Both the position numbers and the translations under genes were made by a program. Shown piece after piece: positions 18,316-25,605 of a stretch of 64,000 nt of DNA. The number at the start of each line of letters is the position of its first letter. Within the stretch, counting starts at the first letter, position 1. A model generated the notes under the pieces. That model was not told the DNA's origin, did not search any database, and saw only the letters and a program-made list of their open reading frames with translations. Source of the stretch: DASQFQ01 sp038238015 (GTDB lineage: Bacteria; Actinomycetota; Thermoleophilia; Solirubrobacterales; Solirubrobacteraceae); assembly GCA_038238015.1 (NCBI GenBank), contig JBBRYA010000005.1, forward strand, positions 1 through 64,000, given 5' to 3'.

Positions 18316-19020
18316 GTGGCCCTTGCTAGACCCACCCGTTTCCTGACGCTCGCTGCCGTCACCGTACCGCTCCTCGTCGCGGTTTCTCCAGGCGCGGCAG
18401 CCGAGAAGCTCCCGCGGTTCACGAGCCCTGCGAAGTTCAAGTCCCACCGCATCGTCGAGGGAATCTCGATCGGCGGCGTCAAGGTGGGGATGACCAAGTC
18501 GCAGGCGATCGCGGTCTGGGGGAAGCCGGACGGTGAGTGTCGCCGCGTGGCCCCATACGACCCAGGCGACCGCCGCAGAGGCTGCTCGTACGGAGGCTTC
18601 ACCAAGACGCGAGCGGGAGTCCAGAGTGGAAGGCCTTACGCCGGGTTCACCGTTCTTCCCTCGGGCAAGGTGACCTCCGTGTACCTCCTGCTGATCAAGT
18701 GGCCGGGAAGAGATCCGAGCCTCAAGCGCGAGTACGACATGGCCGCTCCCAAGGTCCTACCGTTCAAGACCGCTAAGCACGTCGGCCTGAGCTCGACGAT
18801 GACGGCGACCCGCGCCGCTTACGGCATCTCCATTCCGCAGAACCTGCCGGACAACCGGGTCAGCGACTTCCTGAGCACTGTCGTCGTCAGGCATGCCAAC
18901 GCATGCACCGTCTTCTCCGCGACAGATTCAACTCCCGCGTTTTCATCCGTCAGTTCGATCTCGGTCACCGCCGCCGCGTTCTGCCCCCCAGACCCGGAGC
19001 CGATCGAGCCGGCGAGCTAG
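18316..19020 (+). CDS. Secreted hypothetical protein
   Basis: 234 aa. The GTG at 18316 gives a signal peptide VALARPTRFLTLAAVTVPLL ending near PGAAA-E. The mature protein has a motif GISIGGVKVGMTKSQAIAVWG-KPDGEC that is common in small exported actinobacterial proteins of unknown role (SmpA/BamE-like short repeats use a similar VGMT-x-x-Q/A pattern). Four Cys in the mature part may form disulfides. Function unknown. Its TAG overlaps the stop of the convergent small gene. Confidence 0.7.
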   Translation: MALARPTRFLTLAAVTVPLLVAVSPGAAAEKLPRFTSPAKFKSHRIVEGISIGGVKVGMTKSQAIAVWGKPDGECRRVAPYDPGDRRRGCSYGGFTKTRAGVQSGRPYAGFTVLPSGKVTSVYLLLIKWPGRDPSLKREYDMAAPKVLPFKTAKHVGLSSTMTATRAAYGISIPQNLPDNRVSDFLSTVVVRHANACTVFSATDSTPAFSSVSSISVTAAAFCPPDPEPIEPAS

Positions 19021-19211
19021 AAGCCGGCGAGGTCCGGGTTGATCGGGGGCCTCGGATCGTCGCGCGGCGGCTCGGCGGGACCACGCTCCTCGGTTCCGCG
19101 CGGCTCAGGGCGCGGCGCGAGGCCGGGGACCTTGAGCCTCACCTTGCGACCGTCGCTGGTGGTCAGCTCTGAACGCCTGGGGTCGAGCGGCTCGCCGGGG
19201 ATCGGGGTCAT
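19017..19211 (-). CDS. Small hypothetical protein
   Basis: 64 aa, Pro/Arg/Asp-rich and probably disordered; no family recognised. Supported by an ATGA overlap with the stop of the upstream minus-strand frame (19208-19210), which suggests translational coupling. The stop codon interlocks with that of the convergent secreted gene. No signal peptide or membrane segment. Confidence 0.4.
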   Translation of the reverse strand: MTPIPGEPLDPRRSELTTSDGRKVRLKVPGLAPRPEPRGTEERGPAEPPRDDPRPPINPDLAGF

Positions 19212-19513
19212 CGGTTCAGACTACTCCCGATCAGGGCTGCCTCTTCCAGCTCCGTGACGTCGCTGTCGCCTGTCTCCCTGGATCGTGGATACGAGCCAGC
19301 CACATGCCCTTCGACCAGTGCGACCGGTTCCTTAGCCTCGCCGACCTCCTCCTGATCGCCGAGTTCCACATGGGAATCGAGGCTTACCAGGTCGCGCGTA
19401 TAACGGTCATTCCAAGAGCCGCGGCTGACCGGCGTGACACCCCTGCTGATCGGCTCGCGGCGCCCGTCCTGGCGCGACAGCACGTATGCGCCGGCCGCTT
19501 GAATAGGCACCAC
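19208..19513 (-). CDS. Hypothetical protein coupled to 19017-19211
   Basis: About 101 aa from GTG 19513 (or GTG 19510). The sequence is polar and well mixed, with motifs such as GAYVLSRQDGRREPISRG and DLVSLDSHVELGDQEEVGEA, and looks more protein-like than the opposite-strand frame over the same bases. No family recognised. No strong ribosome-binding site is visible. Its TGA overlaps the start of the next gene as ATGA. Third-position GC is lower than in neighbours, consistent with transferred DNA. The start is uncertain. Confidence 0.4.
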   Translation of the reverse strand: MVPIQAAGAYVLSRQDGRREPISRGVTPVSRGSWNDRYTRDLVSLDSHVELGDQEEVGEAKEPVALVEGHVAGSYPRSRETGDSDVTELEEAALIGSSLNR

Positions 19514-19615
19514 GATGTGCGTCGACGGCCCTTGCCTCCCGGGCCGCGACGTGAGACGGTCGGCACCTGAGCTTCGCGAAACTCGGTCGCGGCCCAGCGA
19601 GCAAGGAGGCCTGTG

Positions 19616-21337
19616 ATGGGTCGGACGATGCGAGGTGCCCTCATGGCGGCGCTCGTCCTGGGCGCGGTCGCGCCCTCGACCGCCGACGCGAGCGTCCAGG
19701 TGGCCGCCGGCGGCGGCCACACGTGTGCGATCAAGATCGACGCCACTCTCGTCTGCTGGGGCTTGAACGACTACGGGCAGGCGAACCCGCCGACCGGCAC
19801 GTTCGGTGCCATCAGCGCCGGCAGCCGGCACACGTGCGCGCTAAGGACGGATTCCACGGTCACCTGCTGGGGCAAGAACGATGACGGCGAGGCGACCCCG
19901 CCGACCGGGACCTTCGCCTCGGTGAGCGCCGGGGGCGACCACAGCTGCGGCGTCAGGACGGACGCCACGCTCGCCTGCTGGGGGCGCAACACGCAGTCGC
20001 CGCCGCCGTGGTACCTGGCACCGACGGGCAGCTTCACTGCGGTCGCCGCCGGCAATACGCCGGGCTCGACGTGGAGCTGCGCGATTTCGAGCACCACCGA
20101 CATCGTCTGCTGGGGCTACAACAGCTACGGCCGGGGCAACCCGCCCGCCGGGAGCTTCCGCGACATCGGTGCCGGGGCCGACCACGGGTGCGGGCTCAAG
20201 CTCGACGACACCCTCGACTGCTGGGGTGGCTTCAGCGACGGCGGCGCGCCCATGTCCGAACCCCCGCCCGGGCTCTTCACCCAGATCACCACGGGCTACG
20301 ACCACTCGTGCGCGATCCGCGACGACGCGACGCTCGCCTGCCTGGGCGACAACGCGTTCGGGCAGGCGACGCCGCCCGCCGGCACCTTCCGCTCCGCCAG
20401 CGCCGGCGACTTCCACAACTGCGCGGTCAGGAGCAACGGCGCGGTCGCCTGCTGGGGCTCGAACGCCTTCAACCAGGTCCGCCCGCTCCCGGCGTCCGTC
20501 ACGCAGCCCGCAGCCGACGTTGGCCCGAAAGGGCTCGACTTCGGCAAGCAGCCACAGGGCACGGTGAGCGCGCCAAAGGAGGTGACGGTGACGAACACTG
20601 GCGCCGCCGACCTCGAGATCCTCGGCGAGAGCTTCCACGGGGACTTCCCCGGCGACTTCTTCATCGGGTCCTCGACCTGTCACCGGCCGCTGCCCGGTGG
20701 CGAGACATGCAGCCTCTGGGTGCGCTACTCCCCGAACGCCAAGGAGGGGTCGCAGGCGAGCCTCGTCCTTGACACCAACGCGTCGCCATCGGTCTACGCG
20801 GTGGAGCTGACGGGCACCCCCGGATCGCTACCGCAGGGCCCGCAGGGCAACCCCGGGACGAACGGCACGGACGGGACGAATGGCACGAATGGCACCAACG
20901 GGGTTGACGGCACCAATGGCACCAATGGCGTCGACGGCACGAATGGGGTCGACGGCACGAACGGCACCAACGGAGCCGCTGGCGCGAACGGTCCCGCGGG
21001 TCCACAGGGCGCCACCGGCCCCGCCGGGCCGCAGGGCCCGAAGGGCGACCCCGGCCCCGGTCTCACCGGCGCGACGATCTCGTGCAAGCCGGCCAAGGTC
21101 AGTGGCAAGAAGGTGCGCGTGCGCTGCACGCTCAAGCTCGCTGTGGCCTCCCAGGTGAGGGCGGCGCGCGTCAGCATCCGCATCCGCGGCCGCGTCGTCG
21201 CGCGCGGGACCGGGCTCGCCGCTCACGGCGCGGTGCGCATCCGACTCCCCGCGGGCATCCGCCGAGGCTCGCTGCGCGTGGTCACGATCGACCGCGCCGG
21301 CCGGCTGCGGGCCGTGAGCAGGGAGGTCGGCCGCTGA
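19616..21337 (+). CDS. Secreted RCC1-like repeat protein with ASH-type domain and collagen-like stalk
   Basis: 573 aa. AAGGAGG lies 6 nt before ATG 19616, which starts a signal peptide (GALMAALVLGAVAPSTADA). Residues 25-300 hold about seven RCC1-type repeats, each with a HTCAI/L...D-x-T-x-x-CWG core and PPTGTF turns. Residues 300-405 form an ASH/DUF1573-like beta domain (LDFGKQPQGTVSAPKEVTVTNTG). A collagen-like tract of Gly-x-x triplets spans about 408-481, and a basic 90-residue C-terminal domain follows. Domain order suggests an exported propeller displayed on a stalk. No anchor such as LPXTG was seen. Function unknown. Confidence 0.85.
   Translation: MGRTMRGALMAALVLGAVAPSTADASVQVAAGGGHTCAIKIDATLVCWGLNDYGQANPPTGTFGAISAGSRHTCALRTDSTVTCWGKNDDGEATPPTGTFASVSAGGDHSCGVRTDATLACWGRNTQSPPPWYLAPTGSFTAVAAGNTPGSTWSCAISSTTDIVCWGYNSYGRGNPPAGSFRDIGAGADHGCGLKLDDTLDCWGGFSDGGAPMSEPPPGLFTQITTGYDHSCAIRDDATLACLGDNAFGQATPPAGTFRSASAGDFHNCAVRSNGAVACWGSNAFNQVRPLPASVTQPAADVGPKGLDFGKQPQGTVSAPKEVTVTNTGAADLEILGESFHGDFPGDFFIGSSTCHRPLPGGETCSLWVRYSPNAKEGSQASLVLDTNASPSVYAVELTGTPGSLPQGPQGNPGTNGTDGTNGTNGTNGVDGTNGTNGVDGTNGVDGTNGTNGAAGANGPAGPQGATGPAGPQGPKGDPGPGLTGATISCKPAKVSGKKVRVRCTLKLAVASQVRAARVSIRIRGRVVARGTGLAAHGAVRIRLPAGIRRGSLRVVTIDRAGRLRAVSREVGR
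20837..21060 (+). repeat. Collagen-like Gly-x-x coding repeat
   Basis: About 25 consecutive triplets, first GTN/GTD/GVD types (encoded by near-identical 9-bp units such as ggcacgaat and ggcaccaac) and then GPA/GPQ/GPK types. In-frame inside the RCC1-like gene; the nearly identical DNA units make it prone to length variation. Confidence 0.85.
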
Positions 21338-21598
21338 GGCCGAGCGCGCTGACGATCAGCGGCACCGGCGGACGTCGAAGACGCGCTCGACGACCACGGT
21401 CGCCGGCGTTCGGCCCGTGCGTTGGTGCCTGGTGACGCAGCGCGACGATCCGCGCCGCTTCGCTCGTCGGGGCCGGGAGTAGGCCCCGTCTAGCTGATCC
21501 CGCGCCCCGCCATGGCATCAGTGTGCCCGACTCGAGCGGCGGTGGCCTCGGTGCCCGGATCGTGCCTTCACCGCCCGGCCCACGCTCCGGCTGCCGGC

Positions 21599-21836
21599 TG
21601 GAGTGTCGACGCAGGAGTGTTCCTCGCGCTCTACCACGCCGCCGGCGACCCGGCGCGCGCCGTCGACTTCGACGAGACACCGGAAGGACACGCGCTCGCT
21701 AGACGCAGACGGCGCACTTGTGGGCATCACGATCGTCAACGCGCGGGCCCTGATCGACCAGGATGGCTCGATCCGGATCACCCTGCCGGAGACGATCTCC
21801 GCCGCGGACATCGCGCCCGCACTCGCCGGCGCCTGA
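21599..21836 (+). pseudogene. Frameshifted DUF2283-like gene remnant
   Basis: Two overlapping plus frames together give a DUF2283-like protein. The first (21599 to about 21700) reads WSVDAGVFLALYHAAGDPAR...VDFDETPEG, and the second (about 21699-21836) reads SLDADGALVGITIVNARALI...LPETISAADI. In intact members these are one frame (a Y-D-x-D/A-D-x-x-Y strand, then V-D-x-D-x-x-G-x-x-V-G-I-E-I-x-x-A). The frame changes near 21695-21702 and no start codon precedes the first segment. The 260 bp before it (21338-21598) and 178 bp after it hold nothing recognised. Confidence 0.5.
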
Positions 21837-22014
21837 CAGGCCCCAGAAGGTTCAGACGCGTACGACTGCCGCCGCAGGGAAACCGGTGAAGCGGCGTGCG
21901 GGCGGCTTCAGAGCGCCCGCACGGGTCTGCAGCCTAGGCTCCTCGCGTGGAGATCTCCCACGAGATGCGGCCTGAACGCTTGATTCGGCCACGATTGCTG
22001 CCCAGGGGTCCGAG

Positions 22015-22704
22015 GTGAGCAGCCGATATCGGCACGACCCCGAGCACCCCGCGCTCGTGAACAAGCTGGGCCGGCCAGAGCCGACACGGCAACCTCGCTA
22101 CGGCAACCGTCTCTATTGCATGGTGTGGGCCGACCAGGACCTGTTCAAGGTCGGGCTGAGTTCCGGCCGGAACGCTCGTGACGTCTCTGCGGTCCGGAGC
22201 ATCCACAAGTACTTCGACCACGCGGGCGTCACTCCGGGGAGCTTCATCGAGTGGCGCGCTGAGCTTCCGGCACTAGAAGGTGCGGCGTGGGGTGACTGTC
22301 AGCGCGTCGAGATGGTTGTTGCCACTGCGGTCAAACGGCGGTTGGGAGCTTCGGCGGCTGGAGCCGTGGGACTCGAGTGGTTGACGCGCGAGGATCTCCA
22401 ACTCGTCGCGTGGAAGGACGAGCTGACGGCCGCTGCAGTCGAGGCGCTGCCGTTCAGCGGTCTCGAACCTCGAGTCGAATGGTCGGAATACACCCCGGGT
22501 CGTGCGAGCGATACGCAGATCTCCGGCGCCCCGCAGCGGGACGCATGGCGAACAACGCGTAACTGGCGTGGCCAGTGCGCGATGAAAGAATGCGGGGCCG
22601 CGCTCACTGATCACGCGGCCCTGCAGGACGGCTTCCTGTACTGCTCAGATGCTCATGCAGCGCTCGACCTTGTCCGCCGGGCGACCGGCCGCCGAGAGGA
22701 GTGA
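22015..22704 (+). CDS. GIY-YIG-like (Mug113/T5orf172-type) hypothetical protein with C-terminal Cys/His cluster
   Basis: 229 aa from a GTG with AGGGG 6 nt upstream. The segment LYCMVWADQDLFKVGLSSGR then NARDVSAVRSIHKYF resembles the GIY-YIG-like core of Mug113/T5orf172 proteins (K-[IV]-G-x-S-x(n)-R), with a helix carrying Glu later (DCQRVEMVVATAVKRRL). If real it would be a nuclease-like or DNA-interacting domain. The C-terminus has Cys/His residues (CAMKECG...YCSDAHA) that could bind zinc. Codon use is less GC-biased than in the flanking chromosome, which fits horizontal origin. Assignment tentative. Confidence 0.55.
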   Translation: MSSRYRHDPEHPALVNKLGRPEPTRQPRYGNRLYCMVWADQDLFKVGLSSGRNARDVSAVRSIHKYFDHAGVTPGSFIEWRAELPALEGAAWGDCQRVEMVVATAVKRRLGASAAGAVGLEWLTREDLQLVAWKDELTAAAVEALPFSGLEPRVEWSEYTPGRASDTQISGAPQRDAWRTTRNWRGQCAMKECGAALTDHAALQDGFLYCSDAHAALDLVRRATGRREE

Positions 22705-23181
22705 CGCGTCGAAACGTACCGAGGTCAGCGCGCGAGCGCTCGGGCGTCGACCCCCTGGATGTCGGAGAGGCCTCGATTGTGAGGAAGGGGTCATCGTTCG
22801 AGTCCGGAAACCCCGTCGAGCCCCCGGAGTGCGCGACCAAGGTGAAGGTCGCAGTGGCCGGTCGCGATCAGCGCAGCGCTGGACGGTGAGTTGCCTACGT
22901 CGGCGATGTGGTGGCGGTCGGTCTTCCCCGAGCAGCGCGCGGTCTGGCGGGCGAACAACAGCGGGCCGAACATCGCACCCCGCCTGATCACCGTGGAGCA
23001 CGACAGCGCCTACCGCACCAGCCGCGCCACCGCCACGCTCGTCGCTAAGTCTCATCTGTCCGGCCGTTGGCCGCAGCTAAGCCCGCGGAGCGTCGGTGCC
23101 GATCAGCAGAGGGACAGATCCACCCTGTCACACGGCTCGGTTCCCAGCAGCGGACCTGACCGAAACACCGAAGGAGACCCG
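22705..23181. other. Non-coding/eroded stretch with tRNA-Thr fragment
   Basis: 477 bp. Apart from the 27-nt tRNA-Thr-like segment at 22780-22806, no coherent gene is seen. Short open frames run through both strands but none has a good start, ribosome-binding site and codon bias together. The last 20 bp contain the AAGGAG for the small gene at 23182. Confidence 0.5.
22780..22806 (+). repeat. Degenerate copy of the tRNA-Thr 3' half (putative att remnant)
   Basis: AGGAAGGGGTCATCG (22782-22796) is identical to 16972-16986 of tRNA-Thr, and TTCGAGTCCG (22797-22806) to 16988-16997; a single base is missing between the blocks. No acceptor stem follows, so it is not a functional tRNA. Its position 5.8 kb from the intact tRNA suggests the far attachment site of an integrated element. 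Confidence 0.6.
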
Positions 23182-23382
23182 ATGACCGCAGTGAGCGAAG
23201 ACCTCGCGCGCTACCGACGAGCCGCCGAAACGAAGCTGAAGAGCTATGTGGACTCCGGGCAGTCGCTGCCGGAGTACCTGCTCGACCGCCCGACGCTCCC
23301 TGACCTTTGCTGGACGGACGAGCCCCGCGAGAAGAGCGAGTCGCGTCCGGCCTTCATCGCCCGCGTCGCCGGCTCGAAGTAG
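23182..23382 (+). CDS. Small hypothetical protein
   Basis: 66 aa with a good AAGGAG 6 nt before the ATG. The N-terminal half is helical and basic (LARYRRAAETKLKSYVDSG), the second half is Pro/Asp-rich (LPEYLLDRPTLPDLCWTDEP). No family recognised. The size and the decayed coding sequence that follows would suit a mobile-element or addiction-type gene, but nothing shows this directly. Confidence 0.5.
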   Translation: MTAVSEDLARYRRAAETKLKSYVDSGQSLPEYLLDRPTLPDLCWTDEPREKSESRPAFIARVAGSK

Positions 23383-23703
23383 TCGGTGACCGAATAGCAG
23401 GTGGAAGCGGTTCGCCGCATGATGAACCGTCTCGCCGCGGAGGACCAGGCGAATAAGGCGCGCGTCCACTAGGCCAAGGCCGGGAAGACGTTCCGCGGCA
23501 CCGGCAACCAGCTGGCGAAGAGCGAGAAGGGCAGCGCAACGCCGACCGGATGCGAGGCGATCAATGAGCAAGCGCACGCCGGTCCGACAACTAGGTGTAG
23601 GACCCAAAGAGGTTGTTCAGCCGCTGGATGGGAGGTTGGCGGCGGATGGCTTGGTGCAATCGAGGGTCTTCTTGGAAAAGTGCCGGTCGGTGTTCTGCAA
23701 GCC
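23383..23703 (+). other. Decayed coding stretch upstream of recD end
   Basis: 321 bp. One plus frame has protein-like content (VEAVRRMMNRLAAEDQANKA, then after a TAG at 23470 KAGKTFRGTGNQLAKSEKG) but is broken by that stop and lacks a good start. It may be the remnant of a gene that followed the 66-aa ORF. Not recognised. Confidence 0.3.
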
Positions 23704-25605
23704 CTAGCCAGCCCACAGCCGAGCCCCCAGACCCGAAGCCCGCGCGATTGGCCGGCCCACGGCAGTCCGGATCGAATCCTCCGTTCCGGCCAGTATGAGC
23801 CGACTCCGGGCACGCGTCACGGCGGTGTAGAGCAATTCGCGAGTGAGAATCGGCGACATCGGATCCGGAAGGACAACAGCGGCCGTGTCGAACTGGGACC
23901 CCTGACTTTTGTGCACCGTCATCGCGTAGACGGTTTCGACCGCGGCGAGTCGGGTGGGGCTGAAGGTGACGACCTCGCCTTGGCGCTCGAAGGCTGCCGT
24001 CGGGCGGCCGGTGCTCTCGGACCTAACGACCACACCCGTGTCGCCGTTGTAGAGCCTGACGGCGTGGTCGTTCTGCGTCACGAGCAGTGGACGGCCGACG
24101 TACCAGTGGCCATCTGAAGCGAAGCCGGGGACCTCAGCCGCGAGCCAGGACTCGATGCGTGGCATCCAGGTTGCCACGCCGTGGGCTCCGCGGCGATGGG
24201 CGCAGAGGACGCGGACTGCGCCGAGTCGCTTGAGTGCCGTTTCGGCGTCGCCCTCGCGTGCGGCCTCGATGACAGCTCGGCCGGTGGCCACGGCACCGTC
24301 GCGGATTGGTCGCAGGTCATCGAGCGCGAGCGGATCGGCTGCGTCTATCGGGATCCAGAGGATGTCCTCAGGCTCGTCAGTCAATGCGCTGATCGCGCCG
24401 TCGGCGTCCCCGATCCGGATCGCCTCCGCGAGCCGCTGGATGCCGCCTCCGAAACGGTGGATGCGGCGAAGGACCACGATGCCGTCGCCGACGCTGACCC
24501 CCGCGGGGGGATCGATGGCGTCCACGCTGACTCCGCTTGCCTCGGACACCGCGGCTCGCGTCTCGAGGCTCATGCGTAGCCCCTCCGCGGCTGGCCCCAC
24601 GATGTCGCCGAGGACGGCGCCGGCCTCGATCGAAGTGAGCTGCCCGGGGTCGCCGACGAGGATCAGCCGGGCGTCGGGTCGGACGGCCTCGGCGAGCCGG
24701 GCCATGAGCGAGAGCGAGACCATCGAGGTCTCGTCGACGATCACCACGTCGAAGGGCAAGCGGTTTCCGCGGTCGTGGCGGAAGCGGCTATGGCTTCCCG
24801 GCTTCCAGCCCAGCAGGCGGTGGAGGGTGGAGGCGTTGAGGCTCAGCAGGCGGGCTCGGATCGCCGGGTCGACGTCGAGCCGCCTGGCTTCCTCGTGGAC
24901 AGCGTCCTGGAGCCGGGCTGCTGCCTTTCCGGTCGGTGCCGCAAGCGCGACCAGCGGAGGGGCGGCTCCAACCGCAGCGGCCTGTTCTTCGAGCAGGGCG
25001 ACGATGCGGGCGACGGTCGTGGTCTTGCCGGTGCCCGGGCCGCCAGCGACCACCGCGAGCCGGCGGAGAACCGCGGCGGCGGCGGCGAGCTTCTGGTCGT
25101 TGTCGGCGTCGTCCCCGGTGAACAGTCGCGAAATTCCCGACGCCAGGACGCCGAAGTCTGCGGGCGCCGCCTTGGCCAGCGCCTCCAGGTCGCCTGCGAC
25201 CTGCTGCTCCTCAGACCAGTAGCGGTCGAGGTAGAGCCCGCTGCCCGACAGCCGGAGCGGACGGTCTGCGCCAACCAGCGGACTGGATGTGACCCGCTCC
25301 ACCCAGTCAGCAGGCTCGGGCCACGGGAGCGCTGCGAGGTCGACGGGTTCGTCGACGTCGACGGTCGCCGTGTGCTGAATCGTCGCGAGGTCGACGAAGA
25401 CGTGTCCCAGCCGCGGGGCGCGCACCGCGAACGCCGCCGCCAGCACCACCGCGTCGTCGCTCACGCCCGCGAGCTCAGCGAGTCTCTGGGCCACGTGCAC
25501 ATCGGCTCCGACCAGCACGCCCGCCTCGTTGAACTCGAGCAGCAGCCCAGACGCTGACCGCGCGATGCGGACGTCGAAACGGTCGCGCTCGGCGATCTCG
25601 CTCAC
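23704..25605 (-). CDS. recD: Exodeoxyribonuclease V alpha subunit (RecD helicase)
   Basis: 633 aa SF1B 5'-3' helicase of the RecBCD complex. The N-terminal ~140 residues form the RecB-contact domain. Helicase motifs are GGPGTGKTTT (I, near 160), DETSMVS (II), LVGDPGQLTSIEAG (III), TVHKSQGSQF (V) and YTAVTRARSRLI (VI). It unwinds from double-strand ends together with RecB for repair and degradation of foreign linear DNA. GTG start overlaps the recB stop by 4 bp. Last gene of the seven-gene operon. A stand-alone RecD2 is excluded by the recC/recB neighbours. Confidence 0.93.
   Translation of the reverse strand: MSEIAERDRFDVRIARSASGLLLEFNEAGVLVGADVHVAQRLAELAGVSDDAVVLAAAFAVRAPRLGHVFVDLATIQHTATVDVDEPVDLAALPWPEPADWVERVTSSPLVGADRPLRLSGSGLYLDRYWSEEQQVAGDLEALAKAAPADFGVLASGISRLFTGDDADNDQKLAAAAAVLRRLAVVAGGPGTGKTTTVARIVALLEEQAAAVGAAPPLVALAAPTGKAAARLQDAVHEEARRLDVDPAIRARLLSLNASTLHRLLGWKPGSHSRFRHDRGNRLPFDVVIVDETSMVSLSLMARLAEAVRPDARLILVGDPGQLTSIEAGAVLGDIVGPAAEGLRMSLETRAAVSEASGVSVDAIDPPAGVSVGDGIVVLRRIHRFGGGIQRLAEAIRIGDADGAISALTDEPEDILWIPIDAADPLALDDLRPIRDGAVATGRAVIEAAREGDAETALKRLGAVRVLCAHRRGAHGVATWMPRIESWLAAEVPGFASDGHWYVGRPLLVTQNDHAVRLYNGDTGVVVRSESTGRPTAAFERQGEVVTFSPTRLAAVETVYAMTVHKSQGSQFDTAAVVLPDPMSPILTRELLYTAVTRARSRLILAGTEDSIRTAVGRPIARASGLGARLWAG

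Noticed and set aside
19304..19570. Plus-strand 88-aa ORF opposite the coupled small genes
   Set aside because: The minus frame has better residue balance and an ATGA overlap; this one is its shadow.
20870..20990. Short repeats as a CRISPR array
   Set aside because: They are in-frame Gly-x-x codons of a collagen-like stalk, with no unique spacers.
22782..22806. A second functional tRNA
   Set aside because: Only the variable region and T arm are kept; no acceptor, D arm or anticodon stem pairs.
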